Below are positions 46,212 through 58,905 of a stretch of DNA of 64,000 nt, in pieces (positions within the stretch are counted from its first letter, which is position 1; each line of letters starts with the position of its first letter). The DNA comes from Cerrena zonata (taxonomy: Eukaryota > Basidiomycota > Agaricomycetes > Polyporales > Cerrenaceae): NCBI GenBank assembly GCA_038087015.1, contig JASBNA010000035.1:124001-188000 (forward strand). Direction: 5' to 3'. A program made the position numbers and the translations under genes. Under the pieces are notes generated by a model. That model searched no databases. It was not told where the DNA came from and worked only from the letters and a program-made list of their open reading frames with translations.

Positions 46212-48066
46212 ATGGCCGCATTCGAACAAGTCCTCCCTGTCAACGAATGCTACCTTGTCAAGTGTGACAAGTGCGGAAAGACTACCTGGAAGGTTCGTAC
46301 CCTCTTCTTCCTTCTTCTTTCCCCTTTACTTTCATGCATCATGCCTCGTTGTATGCGGTATATGCGGTATATATGCGTCTCATCTCGCCACCGTAACCAC
46401 TGCTTTACTGTTTCACTTTCTAAATCTTATATGAACTTGATATTACCTCCGCCGACAGCCATCTCACACCGTCTCCCACCATCATCCATCTCCTAACCTC
46501 ATAATCCCTGCCTCGTTTTTCTCATTTCATTTCCTCCCGCGACACATCTCGCGCATCTAGGCTGCGGCCTCATGGTGTATTCAATTTCATCTAATCTCAC
46601 CTTTTGATTTGACGTCACCTCATCTGCGAGCGACTGTTATGCAGAGGGGGAAGCTGTTACAGTATATGCGCGCCCGGATATGTTTCACAAAACCGGGGTC
46701 ATCTTGGACCTTGGAGCCAAGAGACGAGCCGCCGGCATTGATCTCATCCTTTACAACAACCTTAGTTTTACTTTTGCACCCTCGGGTTCAAACGCCTTCG
46801 CACTCTTTTCTCGTTTCATCTTCTATCCTGTGATTCTTCGTTCTTCCCCATCTTTCAAGGCCCTTCCCGTCCTGTTCCCTCCTTTCCTCATCCGTCTTGC
46901 CTTTTGCCTTTTCCTGCTCTCTTTTCATATTCATCTGTCATGTGGTGTGAAGATCGAACAAAACCGAAACTGATGCTTACGTCTGTCGTTTCTAGGGATG
47001 TGGCATGCATGCTCAAGCTGTGAGTTCCCAATCATTCAAACCTCCCCATCTTGGCCTCTTCAGGGATCTAGCCCCCGCCGCACCATTCGACTGTATTTTC
47101 AAACAACACATTCATCACGGATACGCCGTTATCCTATTACCTAGTCAAGCGATGAATGCGTTCATTTCCGCAAGCATGCTTGATGGGACCATTGTTCTAT
47201 CCTTCCTTTTCTTCTGTTCTCTTTTGCGCGGCGGGACAAGTCAGAATGATGCCTTTTCGGCTTGTTCGTTTTCTGATATTGACATGGTGTGGGGATTAGT
47301 CGCGCCATACAAAGAAGGTTTCCAAGCCGAGATTGCAGAAGGTTCGGCGCAGCCCAAGAGAGGTAGCGCAAAAACGGGGGTCTCTATGAGCCTGACGATC
47401 TTTGCATACGTCTCTGTCCTGTCCTGGCCTCTGTATTCAGTCAGACATCTTTCCCCCCTCCTCTCTTCCCATCCCCCCTCGAAACCGACCACGCACAGCG
47501 CAGTGTGCACAGGGCTGTGGCGCTGAACGTTGTTGCCTAAGCGTGGAGGATGGAAAGAGAGAGAAAGACAAGATCAAGACGGGAATATAGGGCCGTTCTG
47601 ATTTTGGCTTCTGTGTTCGGAGAATCCGCGGACTTGGGACACGAAAGCTTAATTCGGCGAGTACGTGTTGATTTCCAGCTCATGACCCTGCAGGGGGGTC
47701 CTTCGTCATGTCAAGGACTGGGATGAGCCACGATCATTGCAGTTCCCGTTGCCAGATTGACAGAGCGTCCGTGTTTTGGTTTGGAGCTTCTGCGGCAGCT
47801 ATAAATGGCGTTGCGCGATTGGAGGGAACATACCGTTGTGTGTTGCTGTCATTTCACGATCACAGAGGCATGCTGGGAGCGTGGAATGCCACCATACGTA
47901 TGTCTCGCATTGTTTTCTATTTTTCCTCTATTTTTATGTCGATTTCTTCCGTACTATGCGTATTACCGGGGTTGGTGGACAGTTTTACTCAATCGGTTCG
48001 TCGACTATCATGCCGCAGGTGATGCAAGACGTCAAGGAAGAAGACAAGTGCACATGCGCCCGTTGA
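46212..48066 (+). CDS. 50-residue Cys-rich conserved fungal protein with two very long introns
   Basis: Three short exons (46212-46292, 46996-47019, 48019-48066) give 50 residues: VLPVNECYLVKCDKCGKTTW, then KGCGMHAQA on a 24-nt exon, then VMQDVKEEDKCTCAR. The pattern CxxC, then CGxH, then CxC suggests one zinc site. I know close relatives as small uncharacterised proteins in many fungi, so the join is trusted although the introns are 703 and 999 nt, far longer than the 50-65 nt introns elsewhere here. All splice sites are GT-AG and phase 0. No function can be given. It is too small to be found by simple open-frame search. Confidence 0.72.
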
Positions 48067-48510
48067 GGAGACGAGTAAAGGAGGAGAAGGATCTGCGGGT
48101 AGAGTAAGGGATGATAATGATGTATGGACCGAATCTTTGTAGTTGCTACGCTCGCGCAATTGAACGGCGTTGGAGGGGCATACTCGAGTGAGCCAGGTGC
48201 AGATCGGCATTAATCAGACCTGGGCGCCTAACAAGAGTGGACCCACACTGGATTAGGCAGGAGGGAGCCGAGGGTTTGTTATGGGGTCTGCCCTGACTAG
48301 CACTAGCCACAACCACTGCCCGAGTCCACCACCTCGACTATCATCCTCTCCTTGTCTCTACCACCTCTTCCCAAAACACACACTCCCCGCTAAACAACAC
48401 TCAGGCTGAGCTGGCTTGGTCTTCTCTCGCCACGACGACCAGCTCATCCCCCGTCGACGACACAAACAACGCTAAAGTAGCTGGGGCAGTCGCCCTCAAC
48501 GCAGTGCTCC
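48067..48510. other. Upstream region of the CaMKK-like kinase gene
   Basis: No coding signal. Contains a pyrimidine-rich stretch (48310-48420) likely to be promoter or leader. Confidence 0.4.
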
Positions 48511-51500
48511 ATGTCAGAGAACAAACAACCATCGAGCTCTCGCCAGGGACGGCAGCGTGGCAACAGCAGAGCTCAGAAGAATCCCCCTTCGTCGCAAGAA
48601 CAGCTCGTAGACCAGATGCAGCAGCTCAAGGTTGCCGGGAAGCAGAAGGAGGAAAAGGCTGCCGGTAGCGATGTTATCAAGACCAAAAAGGCCCACGTTC
48701 GAAAGAACCAGCAGGGAAAGTGGATCAACAACTACTTGATTCTTGGCTCGTTAGGTAAAGGTCAGCATGGTGATGTCTCGCTTGCAGTGGATTGCAAGTA
48801 CAGAGACCATCCCAAAGTCGTACGTCCTCCCTGTCGCTACTGCTTTGCCATATATCTCATTATTCGCTACCCCCTTCTCAGGCCATAAAGGTCGTGAAAC
48901 GAAGGAATACCAAAACCGATCGTTTCTATAAGTTTAGGCAGCAGCATGCTCTTCCCAGAACAGAGCATACCCCATTGTCTGTCTCACTAAGCCCTACCGA
49001 AGAAAAGATCAAAAGGGAAATCGCAATCATGAAGAAAATAAACCATCCCCACGTCGTCAAGTTGATAGAGTTCATCGACGACGAGCTTGACGAAAAGATT
49101 TACTTGAGTAAGTCGTTGCTTCCCGCAAACGCATTTAGTCTCACAGTTGACTGCTTTTAGTCATGGAATATCTTGCCGGCGGAGAAATTAGATGGCGGAC
49201 AAGGGATAGCCAACCTGCCCTCCGCGTCAACCAAGTGAGGCGCATATTACGAGACGTCATACTTGGTCTCGACTACCGTAAGTGTCCTCATGTCCAAGGG
49301 TCTTTCCCTTTTCCAATCGCTCATTCCATTGTCACATAGTTCACTCTGAGGGTATCATTCACCGTGATATCAAGCCTGCGAATTTACTATGGACAGAAGA
49401 CCGTATTATGGTCAAGATTGCCGACTTTGGTGTCTCACACTATAGTCTGGCTCTACACCATGCAAACCTTAAGAAGAAGCAGGCCGCTTCCAACTCCGAG
49501 GAGGACACTGACCCCTTGTTTCGTGATGACAGTGAACTTTCGAGATTTGCTGGGACGCCAATGTTCCTGGCCCCTGAGATTATTCATGACGCGACAGCCA
49601 CCCCAGAGGAGACCTCCCGATCAAGTACGACGCTCAACCGCTCGGGATCAAACCTTCAGGTCGCAGGACCATCTTCTCAACCGGCTCCTCTCACACCGGC
49701 GCATACATCGGACTCACTTTCTTCGAGAAATAAACCTCTTCCCAAACGACCTATCACTAAGGCCATTGACGTCTGGGCTCTCGGAATTACGTTGTATGCG
49801 TTGTTATTCGGTAACATTCCGTGGACGAAGGACAACGAGTTCGCGATTTACCAATGTATTCGGAACGACGACTGGGAAGTGCCCGAAACCATGGGTTGCG
49901 ACAAGATCCCCGTGGGAGGACGAAGACAATCACCGCCGGCTAACCCTGAAGATGTCACCGAAGGGTACTTGGTCATAGACCTGCTACAGAAATTGCTCGA
50001 GAAGGATGCCGACAAACGAATTACCTTGGATGGTGTTAGGGTAAGTTGTCTTGGGTGTCACAAATGCTCTTGGTTTTTCACGCATATACTCATCATTTCT
50101 AGTGTCACCCGTGGATTCTGCGAGACATGTCTGAAATCGAAGTAGGCATGTGGCTGAATGGACGTAACGAGGACGGTAGCCCTTCGCTGTCTTCGTCCGG
50201 AAACGATGCAGAGTCGCTTCCCACCGTCGTGACCGACGAAGAGCAGAAACGTGCGATCACCAAGTCCATATTCAAGCACATCGACACAGCCGTCAAGAGG
50301 TTTGGGGCGACAGTCCTTAGAACAAGATCCAAGATCTCAGACAATGGAGGTCGATTAACCAGAGGGCCTGAATCGATCGCCGGTCCCAGTGGTTCCCGTG
50401 GGAAGAGTGGTGGGAAACACGAAAAATCGAGTAGAGGTTGGGGAATAGGTAAAGGCAAAGGTAAAGACGAAGAGAACCAGGTAGGGATTCAAAGTGCCCC
50501 TGCAGGTGTTTTGTATAATCCCGGGAAGACCGAATTCGAACGGAAGAAAATGGAGCTGCGAGAATACCAGCAGGACTTAGAACGTACAGAATCAAGGAAT
50601 AGAAAATCTCAAGTGAAGGCAACTCGACACCAATCAATGATGGACGTCGGTACCTCGTCAGGTCGAAGCCAAGCGACAAGATCGAGCAAGAGTCATCGGT
50701 CGAGTGGTGGAGGAAGGGATGAAGAGGATTTATTCATGGTATCTTCTATGTGGAACGATGGTGCACCTTCCCGCTTTGCCTCTGCTCCTAAAGATCGACA
50801 TGGTTCTGAAACACACAAGCAGACAGGACCTCCCCATATGATCATGACGACGGAGACTGGACCCAGATCCGTCACCTCGACACCCACCAAGAAGAAGGCG
50901 AGTTTGATGCTACACGATCTTCAGACGCAGACACAATCACCGGGGACGCTTCAAGTGCCAGGACTTGGGATGTCAATGAGTCCCAGTACCGCGACGACTA
51001 CGACAGCGACTACGATGACAACAGCGACAGCGACTACTCATCCTTCTCGTCTCCTGAACCGACATTCCAACTCACGAATGGGTTCACCACAGCCCCCTCC
51101 TACCCCCAGTAGTGCCATCAGTATGGGACATAGTGGGATCGACACCAGTCCTCTCCCTACACCGTCTGATGAACGTCCGAAGAGCCGTGCTTCTCTACAG
51201 AGCCTCTTGAGTTGGATTCCTGGCCTCAAACGATCCTCTAACTACGCTCCTTCTACACATTCCCAAACTACTCTTGATCCTCCGACATCTGCTTACCCTG
51301 CTACATCCGCTTCTACTTCTCCTTCGTCAAGTTCACCGCCTACCTCACGTTGGCCTCCCACGCAGTATACTACCGATTTTCCAAGAGATAGAGAGGCTCG
51401 TTACATTGCTCTTGCCCAACGGCGAAGCGTTGATGCTTTCGCTGGTACAGGAATTGCTTCGTCTAGACAAAGCAGCGGCAGTGAAGGTTTTGCTCTGGCT

Positions 51501-52295
51501 GTTCGTGCTTCTAGTTGGGGTGAATTCGACGATTATGCAAGACCCTCCGAAGATCATACCTCGCTTTACTCTGGAGGACCCATCGACGATGATGCATATT
51601 TCATTGGTGCAGGTGGAGTCGCTCGTTCACCCGTTTCGTCCCTTCCAACAAGTGGTGCTCTCAGTCGTGTCTCGTCAGGCGTATCACTAGGCCCTTCATT
51701 ACCTGCCAACCAGAGGTTTATACAGCGAGGTGATTGGGATAGGGATGGAGAGTCATCGTCATCTATGATCCAAGACCCGACAGTGTTGACTCGACAGAGT
51801 CAATGTCGGTCGAATCAGCGTGGTCATTCTCATTCGCAATCGACAAGTCCGCTGGCGAGACGATCGTTCAGCAGAGCCGAGTCGTCGACTCATAGCCAGT
51901 CTACTGAGCGCTCACCGTCACATTACGTCGGTGTCTTCGAAAGTGACGACGATGATGATGACGACGAATCCTCAGACCATCACGATAGGTCGAGTGCGCA
52001 TCTTGATCCCCAACCGAGCATGAGTGAGCTTTACCAACAAGAGGACGAAGAGAGCGATACGAGCAGTGAAGAAAATATCCGTCTAGAAGTCAAAACTCGT
52101 CGTGCTAGCGAAGTCAAGCATCGGAGACCCAGTTTTACTATCACCGAAGCCTCTCCCTCTAGTTCCCCAGCTCCTTTTGATCGCCGGCAACCTTCTCCGG
52201 GACATCATATGTCAAGGTTGTCGGTAGCCCCAGAGTCGTCAGGACGAAGGAGCACGGAGAGCGAGAGGAGTCAGAGAGCGGTGGCTTGTAGATAG
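48511..52295 (+). CDS. CaMKK-like serine/threonine protein kinase (Sak1/Ssp1 type)
   Basis: Five exons (48511-48819, 48882-49107, 49161-49277, 49340-50040, 50103-52295) give 1181 residues. Kinase landmarks: LGSLGKGQHGDVSLA, AIKVVKRR, KREIAIMKKINHPHVVKLIE, VMEYLAGGEI-like IMEYLAGGEI, GIIHRDIKPANLLW, VKIADFGVSHYS, FAGTPMFLAPEII and DVWALGITLYALLFG. An insertion rich in Ser and Pro lies between the APE motif and DVWALG, and a disordered insertion precedes the helix C segment, as in fungal kinases of the CaMKK/LKB1-type group that phosphorylate the Snf1/AMPK activation loop. CHPWILRDM ends the domain. The remaining 700 residues are Ser/Thr-rich and disordered with an acidic run of Asp near 51945. 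Upstream kinase of Snf1 is the likely role, inferred from the family. Confidence 0.88.
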
Positions 52296-53569
52296 TTTGC
52301 ATATTCTGCCTTTCGCCTTGCGTTTTTCTATAGAGCATTTGGCGGAAGGATGGACGATATACTTTGGAGATCCAAAAGGACAGTACTTGCCATGCGTTGA
52401 TTTAACTCTTCCTTTTTCTTCACTTCTTCGTTGTTTTATACATGTTATATCTTCCCATGTCGCCTTTTTTCTGATTCCGATGCTGTTCATGTCTTATTCA
52501 CTTCTTGCCTTTACATCCCCTTTCATCGTCATTATTCTCGCATAGAATCTCCTGTTGGACTGATGGCATTCACACCCCATTATTCTTCCATTCTCATTCT
52601 CGTTTCTTCCTCGCATCCCTCACCCCATAGAAGGTTTTCTTTTCTTATCTTTCTATTACATTTGTTGTACAACACACTTCTCTCTCTCGCGGATTCCTAT
52701 CCCTCGTCGCATCTCATATGTTTCCATAGGTTACCCCTGCGATTTCACTTCACTTCTATTTGCGCAAACCTGTCTCCCTCCCCCGTTCTTCTTTTCACAT
52801 TTCATACATTCGAAAGTAGCGTATTCACCTGTCCATCTACTTACCTCTACCCCCTCCACTCATACCCTCTCCTACCCCCACACCTCGCTGTCTTATTCTA
52901 AACACCATATGGCATATGTAGCACACATCAAAACATCTGGAATATACATATAGAATTAGCTCTTGCTCCGTGGCAAGAAGTGAATTGGATGTTAGAAAGA
53001 GCTTATATGCGTTATGAGTTTCCTATTAGTACATGACTTTTGTCTGTATTCTAGTTACTGTGTTCGCGATCCCATACTATAGCATCTCCCCTAAGAGAGA
53101 GAATAACAATTATTAGGACAAGAATAACAGACGATGAAAAAGAATCCGTGAATGATTGAATAACCATAATCCATCAAGAAAGCGTAGAGAGAGTTGAAAG
53201 TTCAGAGAGTGAATGGGGCATGAGACTGAGTAGGGATAGAAATATAAGTGGGTAGTATGTGTACGGTGATGAAACGATTGAGAAAGGAGCAATAGTCATA
53301 ACGATATAGCAGCATGAAGGCAAATTTGCGCAGAATAAGGAAAAATCGAGAGATAGACATAGAACGAGTGAAGTGCAGTGGGATCGGGAAAAGACAAAGG
53401 AGAGTGAACCGGCGATGGTGATGGCCCATAATGATATCCAGAATAAATAGGAATGCATATATGCACATGAAATTTAGCGATGGATATCACCACCGCCAGT
53501 TAATTCGTCCTCTAGTTAGTTTCACAGACCCCAAGGACACACAGGGTTTTTAGTCGATTCGATTAACCT
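52296..53569. other. Long convergent 3' region with strand-asymmetric composition
   Basis: The region lies between the ends of the kinase and coiled-coil genes. From 52400 to 52910 the plus strand is strongly C/T-rich, and from about 53090 to 53430 it is A/G-rich. Open frames here follow that bias and show no protein-like features. Confidence 0.5.
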
Positions 53570-56500
53570 CTAAGTGGGCCAACCGCGAAGATGCCTTGCA
53601 GCACCCCCGCCGAGACGACCGAGGAAGCCCCACAGAGCGGATGTACCCTCACCAGGGAAACCTTCACCAGCAGCTTGGAAGGTGTTGTAACTTGCCCATG
53701 CGGCACGATCGTAGTAGGTAGCTCCTCCTGGAATATGATACTGAGGAGCAGTCGAGTGGCCGACGATGAAAGCGACAGCAGCGGAAGCGCCAAGACAGAA
53801 CAGGAATTGGGAACTCGAGAGGAGAGACGGCGATGAGGAACCATCTTTATCTCCACCGCCGTAGACATAGGTATTGTAGATGTTGTAGAACCTGCTTCGA
53901 CGTCTTGCTTGTCGGCCGTCTTTAGATGGACGAGGGAGGCCAGTTCGCGTGGACTCTTCGACAATCTTGTCAATAGCACTGCACTCGACACCCAATTCTT
54001 CCTTGAGGGACTTCCATTCTTCTAGAGCATCTTCGGAGATACCTCCAGGGATGGGCTCAATCGGCAACTTCAGGCCCTTATGCCAAGTCTTTAGCGTTTC
54101 ATTAGCTACCCGAACAGCAAGCTCATCCTGGACTTGGTTGTATGCTGGCGGAAGATCATGAGGATGGAGATGATCATGCTGAGCTTTGGGAGTGGGGGGT
54201 ATCAAAGTCGACGACGAAGAGGCAAGCGTCTCGTCTTCGGAATCTGATGGAGGGGTATTGGAAGTCGAGGCCACAGGTTCTTCCTCTTCCTCCTCGGGCT
54301 CAGGCTCAGGCTCGGTCTGGATGTCCATCTCAACACGGACAATAGGCTCAGGCACAGGCTCAGGGTCTGTCTGAATATCCATCGAGGCAAGGGAACGTCC
54401 CTCCGTCTGGACACTGAACGTTCTGGTGATTGGTTTCGGTTCGGGATCTGTCTGTACATTCATGGAATGAGTGAATTCAGAAATCTCGTGTTGAATGGCA
54501 GCATCCGAATATTCCTTGAGTTCGTTGATCTTGAAGGTTTCAATCTTCCGTGCTCGGCTTCCAATTTTCTGTTTGACGATAAAACCTCATCAGTCAAAAT
54601 AAAGAATGGAAATATACATCGCACATACCCTCTTGGTTCGAGTGATGATGGTCTGAATGACATCCTCACTCTCCGTCTCATCACCTCCGACAATCTCCTC
54701 AATCTCTTCTTCCTCGTCTTCAGAGGTACCATCTTCAGGTTCAGACGTAACGTATTCCGCATCATCCTCCGACTGCCATTTCATCTTCCCCAGCAACTCC
54801 GCTCCCAGACTCTTACTCACGCTTCCTCTGATGCTAGCAGCACCGCTGCCCGGACCGCCACCTCCAGAGCTCGTCCGCATTTCGTCCATATCGTATCGCA
54901 TGCGGTCAATCGTCTCCTTGAGGAACATGTTTTCCTGTTTCTGTTCGTCAAGCGCATTGACAGCTTGTTGTGCGGATTCCAGTTCCTGATGGAGAGCTTC
55001 GATTTGTGCTTCATACGTTGCAGCGACACTGGCGAGTTTCTGGGCCTCGAGGGCAGTCATCTCATGCTGTTCCTTCATGATCTTGATTTCCTCATCTCGG
55101 CGACGGAGTATATCTCGGTAACGTTCGGACTCATCTGTAAGACGTTCACAATTCAATCAATTATTCTCCGAGATGAATACGGGAAGACGTACGGCACTGC
55201 TCTTGGTATTGCTTTTGCAAGCTCTGGTACGACGTACGAGCATTCTCTAGACTCTTTTGTAATTTCACAACTTCCGACTCCAATGCTGAGATCTGGGTCG
55301 AATTCGTACGCTAGGAAGAAAAATCGTTAGTTATCGAACCTTTTCAATCAGAACATTGTACAAACCTCTTTTGCACGCAACTCCTTTTCTTCTCTCTTCG
55401 TAGCGCTTAGCTCGTTCTTCGCCCCTTCCAACTTAGAGTGCAGCTCTTCCAATTCAAATTCGTGCTCGCTTAAGCGGCCTTGCAACGTATTCTCCGCTTC
55501 GATCAGCTTCTTGCCCAAGTCCTGATTCAGTTTCTGTAGAGCATCCACTCGTGAAACGAGATCAAGAGACGCAGTGGAACTCGCGACACTTCTGCTGGGC
55601 TGAATTAAATGCATATCTTCTATGTCGTCCTCTGAGGAGTCGAGGTCGGGATCGCCGCTGGTAGGCATGAGCAACGAAGAGATGTTCCTAACAAGATCAT
55701 CGCTATCAATAGCCTCAAATGAGGAGTCTGAAGGTGGTGGCGAAATCATCCCCATCCTGCTGCTACTCCTCCCGTTAGTAGACGAGCTGGTCATCGTCTG
55801 TTCGTAGTCGTAGTCATAGTCGTACTCGCGTTCAGGCGAACCAAAGACAGGGAAATTATTCTGAGGCTGGGATTGAGCACGAGAGTGGGGTCGAGAAGGT
55901 GGTGAGAATGTGCTGAAGGAAGTCGAGGGACTAGTTGGGTTGGATGGGGCACGAGAGCGACCACCTCCTCCGCGATTGAATGCGCTTGGAGGGTTTGCCA
56001 TGGACTGTAGTGAAAGGAGAAGGCAAGGTTAGCTATTATTGTTCATGCATACAAAAGACTTTAAATAACAAGGGAACTTCGGGGCGCTACATATGCGGCG
56101 TATTATGCATATATAAGGAGACGTATAGTATGGATCACCCCTATGTTCTCAAAGACGTCGACCCTGGGGTAGCGCATGTAATTAACATGCTAAATGTCTT
56201 TCGAATGTTTCTTCGGACAAACATGCTAATGAACACAAAGCGTGACATCCCGCTCATTTTGTGACATGACATGTTTATCAGCATGTTTACTTCGGAAACA
56301 TGCGAAAAACATTCACAATGTTTTTTCTATGTTACTTGCGTACGCTCAAAGATCACACGCTGTGACCCACTCATTTATGCAAACGCCCAATTACTCCTAG
56401 ACGCCCATAATTGAAAGTCGACATACCTCTGAGTCACTGGAAGATCGGCCATGTTGACTGGCATCGCTCTTTCTACGCGTAGGTGGTGGTGGCCGACGGG

Positions 56501-57145
56501 TCCAGCTTGAAGGTGCATTCGCAGTCTTGAGTGGCGCAGCGCGTTGACGACGCGATGTGTCAAATGGGGAGTCGTTAGTAGGTGTCTTTGGAGGAACTGG
56601 TGGCCCACGGGAGGGAGGTCGACTTGGAGGTCGGCTACCGGGATAATAAACAGACGTTCCGACAGAGTCTCTACTAGATGAACGTGAATGACCGCGTTCT
56701 TCGTCATAGTCATCTTCGTATTCCAAGCGCCTGCCTCTCTCCTCTTCCTCGTATTCAATGTCGGTATCTGGGGAAGAGTTTCCATCTGGGCTGTCCCTTG
56801 CAGGAGTCTGAGGGGTAGTTGTACGTAGAGCAATGAATTGAAGGAGAATGTTGGGTGTTACATCTATTTCAGGGTTGGAAACGACTAGGTTGTTTAACAT
56901 TTCTTCTTCGTGCGGGTCCAGGAGCTCGAAATCATGGTTTCGCGAGAATGTACGCAAAACTTCGATGATCGTATCTCCGGGGATAATAGGTTCGCCTTCG
57001 GCATTGTATGTCACGGTAGGATGTTCTTTGAACACGTTGTTGAGCTCTTGCTCGATGTCAGCTATAGAATCACGGTTTCGACCATATGTTGTTGCCTACA
57101 GTGAAGGTTAGTTATATTCTCCTCAAGCTTTGAGTGACGTACCAT
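53570..57145 (-). CDS. Large coiled-coil protein with LC8-type motifs and C-terminal membrane segment
   Basis: Six exons (57145-57143, 57095-56427, 56004-55366, 55310-55193, 55134-54629, 54568-53570) give 977 residues with every phase consistent. The N-terminal region (NNVFKEHPTVTYNAEGEPII, then LDPHEEEMLNNLVV) looks like a small helical domain. A Ser/Pro/Arg-rich linker follows, then coiled coils (RVDALQKLNQDLGKKLIEAE; LRRRDEEIKIMKEQHEM). Four copies of an (V/I)QT(D/E) motif (NVQTDPEP, FSVQTEGR, DIQTDPEP, DIQTEPEP) resemble binding sites for dynein light chain LC8. A helix FLFCLGASAAVAFIVGHS near residue 905 may anchor it to a membrane. The 422-nt interval at 56005-56426 is unusually long for an intron; two separate genes are possible, since the upstream frame also stops at 56397. 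Confidence 0.65.
56219..56326. repeat. Cluster of short inverted repeats in an AT-rich interval
   Basis: Imperfect 17-bp arms at 56219-56235 and 56272-56288 match at 15 of 17 positions. The right arm itself pairs with 56296-56303 (GCATGTTT and AAACATGC). A further hairpin of AAAAACATT and AATGTTTTT follows. The pattern suggests a small foldback element, possibly a MITE remnant, inside the long intron. Confidence 0.45.
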
Positions 57146-58905
57146 GTTTAAGTTGGTATCATGCAATGGGGTATCAGAAGTACAAGAAGTGGGATATCGA
57201 GAGGATTAGGTAGTAGAAGTAGGTGAAGGTAGAGTGTCCTGACCTGGACACTCCCGAATTGTCCCTCGCGATAGCCAAATAGACCAAAACAACAAACGCC
57301 AACATTCACTTCCACAATCCCGACCAGCTCTTTGAACACCTTCTTTGTCCCATTGTCATCTTCTGGCTTACGCGTATTTCAATTCAAACCATGCATTTTC
57401 ATCATTTCATTGACCTCATTTACCAATATCCCTTCCGCGTCTTATCAAAACTTTGACGCGCCACTGGCAGTGACCAGTCCAGGTTTCAACTTCAAAAGTG
57501 ACTAGCATGCGGTCGAAATAAGGAACCTCAATAATCTTGCTTCCTGACTGACATCGTCAAGTACTGCTTGTGCATGTGCGGAGTCGTCTTCCTCTAGTTG
57601 TCATTGGACTTTCTTGACGGTATTCTGGCGACTCGATATTGGACCCACTCAGTGGTGTCACTTGGCTGTCTTTGTCACTATCACAATGTCCGATACTGTG
57701 GTCTTGGTGTCTATAACCATACGTATTCTGTCGCTTTCTTATGCAAAGACATCGCAATCGCGAGTCGAGGCGTTTACGAAAGGCCGACGGGTGAACAACG
57801 CTTTGTTACGGACTGGTCAACCAGACTATTTGTAAGTTTTGCAAACATTCATCGGGGGATCCGTCATCTTTGGGATACATGCTCCCAATACCAGCTGACT
57901 CCTCTCTTCACAGCCTGGAAACCTGTGCTGCGAATGACCTCCATTTCCACTCGCCGCCCAAATACTTCTTTTTTGTTATGGATGATCACCTCAGTGCTCA
58001 CCGGTCACCGCTCTGACGTTTAGCCCAATTCAAATCAGCAAGTCTACGGACCGAATCAGTCTCCATGCGAAAGCGGGTGAAAATTCGTCTCCTGACAGTG
58101 CAACGGCTTGGATATACATTTGACACAGATCTGGCAATGTTGGATATGTATCACCTTTAACAGTGTACTCTCACCGAAAGGGAGGGGATGAACCAAAAGT
58201 GGGGACTCCCAACAACTTTGGCTACATGATCATGATGCCGTGGGGGACTTCTTGATTATCTCCGCATGTCTTGCTCTTATCTAGCATTTTTGCGAGAAAT
58301 ACTACTCTAAAACCCTATACAGCTCCGGAATGCGCGGGTGCAATCGAGTGCTTCAGAAATGCCCTGTAACGGTGATCCTTATGTAGCTCACGGGAATATC
58401 AGTACCGCTCGTGTTCGCAGTTAGGACAGCATGGTCCAAACTCTCGGATTCTCACAAATGAATTAACCTTGACAGATGTGTCGACTCCTTCAGAACTGAA
58501 TCGCTAATGAAGCAACCAGCCTACAATCCACTACTAGTACTACTGACGTTGAGGGCTGCTGTCCTCCAATAGCCAACCTCGATCGGAGTTCGTTATGTAT
58601 CAATTGCCAATTGTCAAACACTTGCGTCCCTTCCATACATCTTGCTTCCTCGGCGGAGTTTCACACGCGGGCGATGTACAGTCGCCGGTGCTTCTTCCGT
58701 CTGGAGGCACATTGCTTGATGTCATCCGCTGGAACACAACACCGAATCATTGTATCAACAATGATTGTGCTGCAAATAGCCTTTTTCAAGGGGAGAGTGG
58801 TCTATTGTAGCCGATCTGTTTGCATCGCCCTGTATGAACTCTTGGCCTATAATATTGTGCTTCGAAATCTCAGCCATACTTCGCTTCTTCTTCCCCCTCG
58901 GCACC
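57146..58905. other. Intergenic stretch, no supported gene
   Basis: The stretch lies between the divergent coiled-coil and OPT genes. Several short plus-strand frames near 57600-58020 lack recognisable features. Confidence 0.45.

Noticed and set aside
47005..47526. Open frame of 173 codons
   Set aside because: It is read-through from the 24-nt exon into the second long intron of the 50-residue gene and shows no domain.
54467..55330. Plus-strand open frame of 287 codons
   Set aside because: It is antisense to the coiled-coil exons at 54568-55310, whose frame is supported by splice phase and composition.
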